Assembly: GCF_014137975.1 (NCBI RefSeq)
Contig: NZ_JACGWZ010000006.1
Location: 360,324 to 424,323, forward strand
DNA from: Halosaccharopolyspora lacisalsi
GTDB lineage: Bacteria; Actinomycetota; Actinomycetes; Mycobacteriales; Pseudonocardiaceae
Direction of reading: 5' to 3'
DNA: 64,000 bases
Under the pieces are notes generated by a model, which was not told the DNA's origin, ran no database searches, and worked only from the letters and a program-made list of their open reading frames with translations. Positions 61,202-64,000 of this stretch are shown piece by piece. Positions within the stretch are counted from its first letter, which is position 1. Each line of letters starts with the position of its first letter. Made by a program: the position numbers and the translations under genes.

Positions 61202-62305
61202 ATGTCGGGCAGATCCGGTTCACCGGCCGAGCCCATGCACGGAGCGGAAGCCGTGGTGCTGGTGGGGGGCCGGGGCACGCGGCTGCGGCCGCTCACGCTG
61301 TCGGCGCCGAAGCCGATGCTGCCCACGGCGGGCTTGCCGTTCCTCACCCACCTGCTCTCGCGCATCCGCGCGGCCGGGATCACCCACGTGGTGCTCGGCA
61401 CCTCCTACCAGGCCGAGGTCTTCGCCGAGTACTTCGGTGACGGCTCCGGAATGGGGCTGGACCTGGAGTACGTCGTCGAGCAGGAGCCGCTGGACACCGC
61501 CGGTGCCCTGCGCAACGTCGGCGACCGACTGAGCGAACCCGACGTGGTGGTGTTCAACGGTGACATCCTCTCCGGCGTCGACCTCCCCGGCCTGATGCAC
61601 ACCCACAGGGCCAACGCGGCCGACGTGACGCTGCACCTGGTCAAGGTCGACGACCCCCGCCGGTTCGGTTGCGTGCCCACCGACGACGAGGGGCGGGTGA
61701 CGGCGTTCCTGGAAAAGACCGACGATCCTCCGGTGGACCAGGTCAACGCAGGCTGCTACGTGTTCCGCCGCTCGGTGATCGAGTCGATTCCGGCGGACCG
61801 CCCGGTCTCGGTGGAGCGGGAGACCTTTCCCGGCCTGCTGGCTTCGGGGGCGCGGCTGCAGGGTCACGTCGACGCTTCCTACTGGCTGGACCTGGGCACG
61901 CCGGCGGCCTTCGTGCGCGGTTCGGCCGATCTCGTTCGCGGTGTGGTGCCCTCGGACGCGCTGCCCGAGGAGCCGGCGGAGGCGCTGATGCTCGACGGGG
62001 CCCGGGTGGCCGAGGGCGCCTCGGTCACCGCGGGCAGCACGATCGGACAGGACTGCGTCGTGGAATCCGGCGCGCGGATCGAGGCCTCCACGCTGTTCGA
62101 CCGTGCTCACGTCGCGGCGAACGCGGTGGTGGAGCGCAGCGTGGTCGGCGTGGACGCGCACATCGGTGAGGGAGCCGTGGTGCGCGGGGCGGTCATCGCC
62201 GACGGAGCCCACGTCGGAAGCGAGTGCGAGCTCCTCGACGGTGCCCGGGTGTGGCCCGGGGTGCGACTACCCGCGGGCGGTGTCCGCTTCTCCCACGACT
62301 GCTGA
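61202..62305 (+). CDS. manB: NDP-sugar pyrophosphorylase (mannose-1-phosphate guanylyltransferase-like)
   Basis: A 367-residue nucleotidyltransferase: VVLVGGRGTRLRPLTLSAPK holds the nucleotide-binding signature with its catalytic Arg/Lys, VFNGDILSGVDL the metal-binding Asp, and EKTDDPPVDQVNAGCYVF the sugar region. From about residue 255 a left-handed beta-helix of hexapeptide repeats (VAEGASVTAGSTIGQDCVVE, IGEGAVVRGAVIADGAHVGS). Corresponds to Rv3264c, supplying GDP-mannose for mannosylated lipids and glycans. AGGAGGGAAACG precedes the ATG. Confidence 0.9.
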   Translation: MSGRSGSPAEPMHGAEAVVLVGGRGTRLRPLTLSAPKPMLPTAGLPFLTHLLSRIRAAGITHVVLGTSYQAEVFAEYFGDGSGMGLDLEYVVEQEPLDTAGALRNVGDRLSEPDVVVFNGDILSGVDLPGLMHTHRANAADVTLHLVKVDDPRRFGCVPTDDEGRVTAFLEKTDDPPVDQVNAGCYVFRRSVIESIPADRPVSVERETFPGLLASGARLQGHVDASYWLDLGTPAAFVRGSADLVRGVVPSDALPEEPAEALMLDGARVAEGASVTAGSTIGQDCVVESGARIEASTLFDRAHVAANAVVERSVVGVDAHIGEGAVVRGAVIADGAHVGSECELLDGARVWPGVRLPAGGVRFSHDC

Positions 62306-62328
62306 GCGGGCGAATGCTGTGATGATGG

Positions 62329-62351
62329 CATTATGCAGTTATTCATGCAGT
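62329..62351 (+). promoter_or_regulatory. vapBC promoter with direct repeats
   Basis: CATTAT (62329-62334) is a likely -10. ATGCAGT occurs at 62333-62339 and 62345-62351, a 12-nt step that suits two turns of a ribbon-helix-helix repressor on the DNA, directly before the antitoxin start. Confidence 0.4.
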
Positions 62352-62352
62352 C

Positions 62353-62610
62353 ATGACGGCAATAACGATTCGCAACGTCCCCGACGACGTGCGTGAACTG
62401 CTGGTGGATGCCGCGAACCGCAGTGGTCAGTCGCTTCAGAGCTGCCTGCTCTCGGTTCTCGAAGGGGAGGCTCGGTTCTCGCGAAATGCGGAGCTGGCGG
62501 AGATGGAGCCGGTCGGCGGCGGCCTGCTCAGTGTGGACGAGATCGTGGCGGCTGTTCGCACGGCGCGCGGCGAAGCACCCGGTCCGGGTGATCAAGCAGG
62601 TGGCGCGTGA
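62353..62610 (+). CDS. vapB: FitA/VapB-type antitoxin (ribbon-helix-helix)
   Basis: An 85-residue antitoxin. The N-terminal Arc-like fold reads AITIRNVPDDVRELLVDAAN and SGQSLQSCLLSVLEGEA; the C-terminal part (GGGLLSVDEIVAAVRTARGE) should wrap around the toxin. It represses its own promoter in known pairs. The stop overlaps the vapC start (GTGA). Confidence 0.88.
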   Translation: MTAITIRNVPDDVRELLVDAANRSGQSLQSCLLSVLEGEARFSRNAELAEMEPVGGGLLSVDEIVAAVRTARGEAPGPGDQAGGA

Positions 62611-63005
62611 TAGTTGTCGACACCTCGATCCTGGTCACCTTCTTCGTGGGTGGTAACCACAGTAGTCCCAAGGTAAGGAAGGCGCTCGGTGCCGAGATCC
62701 ACTGGGCTGCTCCCGAACACCAGCCTGCCGAGTTCCTCAACGTCCTACGCGGGCTGGTGCTGGGGCGTAAGATCAGCCAGGAGGATGCGGCGAGCGTGCT
62801 TGAACGTTGCTCCGTCGCCCATGTCGAGAAGCTACCGTATGGTTCCGCCGTGGTCGCACGTATCTGGGAGCTCCGGCACGATGTGTCGGCTTATGACGCG
62901 GCCTACGTCGCGGTGGCCGAAGCGCATGATCTCCCTCTCGTGACCAGTGACGCGCGGTTGGCCGGTGCACCGGGCCTCCAGTGCGAGCTTAGACAGCTCT
63001 TTTAG
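62607..63005 (+). CDS. vapC: VapC-type PIN-domain toxin
   Basis: A 132-residue PIN-domain ribonuclease, cleaving tRNA or rRNA when freed from its antitoxin. The acidic metal-binding residues are intact: Asp5 in VVDTSILVTFF, Glu in HQPAEFLNVLRG, Asp in VSAYDAAYVAVAEAHDLPLV and Asp in TSDARL. Complete length. The pair lies between manB and the Nudix gene and is absent from the syntenic mycobacterial locus as I recall. Confidence 0.9.
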   Translation: MIVVDTSILVTFFVGGNHSSPKVRKALGAEIHWAAPEHQPAEFLNVLRGLVLGRKISQEDAASVLERCSVAHVEKLPYGSAVVARIWELRHDVSAYDAAYVAVAEAHDLPLVTSDARLAGAPGLQCELRQLF

Positions 63006-63010
63006 GTTCT

Positions 63011-63559
63011 TCACCCGCGGGCGCCCAGCCGCGCCAGGGCGGCGGAGGTCATGGGGCCGAGGTCGGACTCCTCGGGGAGGGCGTCCAGCGGCCACCAGCG
63101 CAGGTCGAGGGACTCGTCGCTGCGGACGTGCCGGGCCCCCTCCGGGGCGCGGACGACGAACCGGACGTCGAAGTGCCGGGTGGGCCGCCCGAGCGAGCAC
63201 GTGATCGGGTGCACGTCGAGGTGCACCGGCACGGGATCGATCGTCAGCCCTGTGATGCCGGACTCCTCGGTGGCCTCCCGGAGCGCGGCCCCGGCAAGCG
63301 TGGTGTCCGCGGGCTCGCAGTGGCCGCCGACCTGCAACCACCGGCCGACGCGGGGGTGCAGGGTCAGCATCACGTGCTTGCCGGTGGAGTCGACCAGCAC
63401 GGCCGAGGACGTCACGTGCCCCGGCTCGCACGCGCGCAGGCAGGCGTCCGCACGCGCCTCGACCAGCGTCAGGAAGGCCTGCCGCAGCGCCTCCTGCTGT
63501 GGATCGCAGGAATCGAACTCGGCCAGCGTGCGCAGGGCGTCGGCGTGCGGCCCGCTCAA
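63011..63559 (-). CDS. Nudix hydrolase
   Basis: A 182-residue pyrophosphohydrolase. Residues about 52-175 are the Nudix domain; the box reads [20 protein letters not shown] followed by EESG, matching GX5EX7REUXEEXGU with small change. The N-terminal 50 residues are helical and contain a [13 protein letters not shown] segment. TTG start at 63559 lies inside the fbiB stop (TTGA) with GGTGGAG just upstream. Coupled to fbiB; the substrate is unknown. Confidence 0.85.
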   Translation of the reverse strand: MSGPHADALRTLAEFDSCDPQQEALRQAFLTLVEARADACLRACEPGHVTSSAVLVDSTGKHVMLTLHPRVGRWLQVGGHCEPADTTLAGAALREATEESGITGLTIDPVPVHLDVHPITCSLGRPTRHFDVRFVVRAPEGARHVRSDESLDLRWWPLDALPEESDLGPMTSAALARLGARG

Positions 63560-64000
63560 AGCTCCACCAATCCGTTCTCCAGCTCGCGCGGTGGTCTCGG
63601 TCCTCCGGGGTCCTCGGTGGGGTGCCCCACGGCCACGGCACCCATCGGCTCCCACGTGCGGGGCAGTTCCAGCGTCGAGCGCACCACGTCCGGGCAGAAC
63701 AGGGTCGACGACACCCAGCACGAGCCGAGCTCCTCGGCGGCGAGGGACACCAGCAGCCCCTGCACCGCCGCGCCGGTGGCCACGGTGAACATCGAGCGCT
63801 CGGCGTCGCCACGGCGTTCGTCGGGGTAGTCGTGCGCGCCCTCGCGGACCAGGCACGGCACCACGACCTCGGGCGCGGAGTAGAGCAGGTCACCGCGTCC
63901 GACACGGCGCCGGGCGCTTTCCTCGGAGAGACCGTCGGCGCGGAGGTCCTCCAGCCACGCCTCCCGCATCGCGTCCAGCAGCTTTCCCCGCAACGCGCGA
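63556..64000 (-). CDS. fbiB: Coenzyme F420:L-glutamate ligase FbiB, C-terminal part (cut by window edge)
   Basis: About 148 C-terminal residues of a protein that continues to the right beyond the window. They match the flavin-binding nitroreductase-like domain at the C-terminus of actinobacterial FbiB, which reduces dehydro-F420-0 and assists glutamate addition: [60 protein letters not shown] and [12 protein letters not shown] free-standing nitroreductase cannot be excluded without the N-terminal half, but the manB...fbiB order supports FbiB. Confidence 0.82.
   Translation of the reverse strand, partial: RALRGKLLDAMREAWLEDLRADGLSEESARRRVGRGDLLYSAPEVVVPCLVREGAHDYPDERRGDAERSMFTVATGAAVQGLLVSLAAEELGSCWVSSTLFCPDVVRSTLELPRTWEPMGAVAVGHPTEDPGGPRPPRELENGLVEL

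Noticed and set aside
1..64000. tRNA, rRNA, CRISPR array, insertion sequence or phage genes
   Set aside because: None seen in gaps between genes; no transposase or integrase motif in any plausible frame. I could not run a covariance or repeat search.

Overview
The window is about 70% GC, with GTG/TTG starts, strong GC bias at third codon positions, many ATGA/GTGA gene overlaps and many leaderless starts (a TANNNT -10 hexamer 6-7 nt before GTG/ATG). This is an actinobacterial chromosome. The XRE-DUF5753/DUF397 pair, EspG/PPE/WXG-type secretion genes, a TNT-type toxin gene and the wall-polysaccharide genes point to Pseudonocardiales (a Saccharopolyspora- or Actinopolyspora-like organism). This is an inference from gene content; no rRNA is present.

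The backbone is housekeeping and follows, from memory, the Mycobacterium tuberculosis order Rv3306c to Rv3262: M20 amidohydrolase, gamma-glutamylcyclotransferase-like, lpdA, glpD, accA3, maf, accE, accD, birA, PH-domain protein, GtrA, purK, purE, a TIGR03089 protein, LCP ligases, rmlD, wbbL, manB and fbiB. Accessory blocks interrupt it.

Region by region. 1-8.8 kb: peptidase, acetyltransferases, lpdA and a macrolide-type glycosyltransferase behind a short leader peptide and four hairpins. 8.8-14.0 kb: a glycerol regulon (glpK, glpF, DeoR regulator, glpD). 14.1-17.7 kb: espG, PPE-like and PE-like genes, then lipoprotein and DUF1707 genes. 17.9-29.5 kb: biotin-dependent acyl-CoA carboxylase (accA3, accE, accD, birA), a dicarboxylate symporter with a homopolymer frameshift, maf, pabB, HMG-CoA lyase, cbiZ and MaoC. 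29.7-32.8 kb: a four-gene type VII/TNT toxin operon whose toxin domain has altered signature residues. 32.8-37.8 kb: hisN, a two-component system, gtrA, purK. 37.9-44.3 kb: accessory DNA with an XRE/DUF397 pair, GT87 mannosyltransferase, a frameshifted DddA-like deaminase/immunity remnant, purE, an internally duplicated unknown protein and a RelE-type module beside a displaced copy of the neighbouring thioesterase 3' end. 44.2-64 kb: thioesterase, two LCP ligases, rmlB/rmlD, six glycosyltransferases, manB, vapBC, a Nudix gene and the 3' part of fbiB.

The last third supplies dTDP-rhamnose and NDP-mannose, transfers sugars to lipid carriers and attaches the polymer to the wall (LCP). The toxin, immunity and toxin-antitoxin pieces sit in gaps between backbone genes and show varying decay. 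The most interesting signals are the glycosyltransferase leader/attenuator, the altered TNT toxin, the deaminase remnant with a hairpin over its ribosome binding site, and a recurrent TTTCGCGCGAAA palindrome found downstream of genes.
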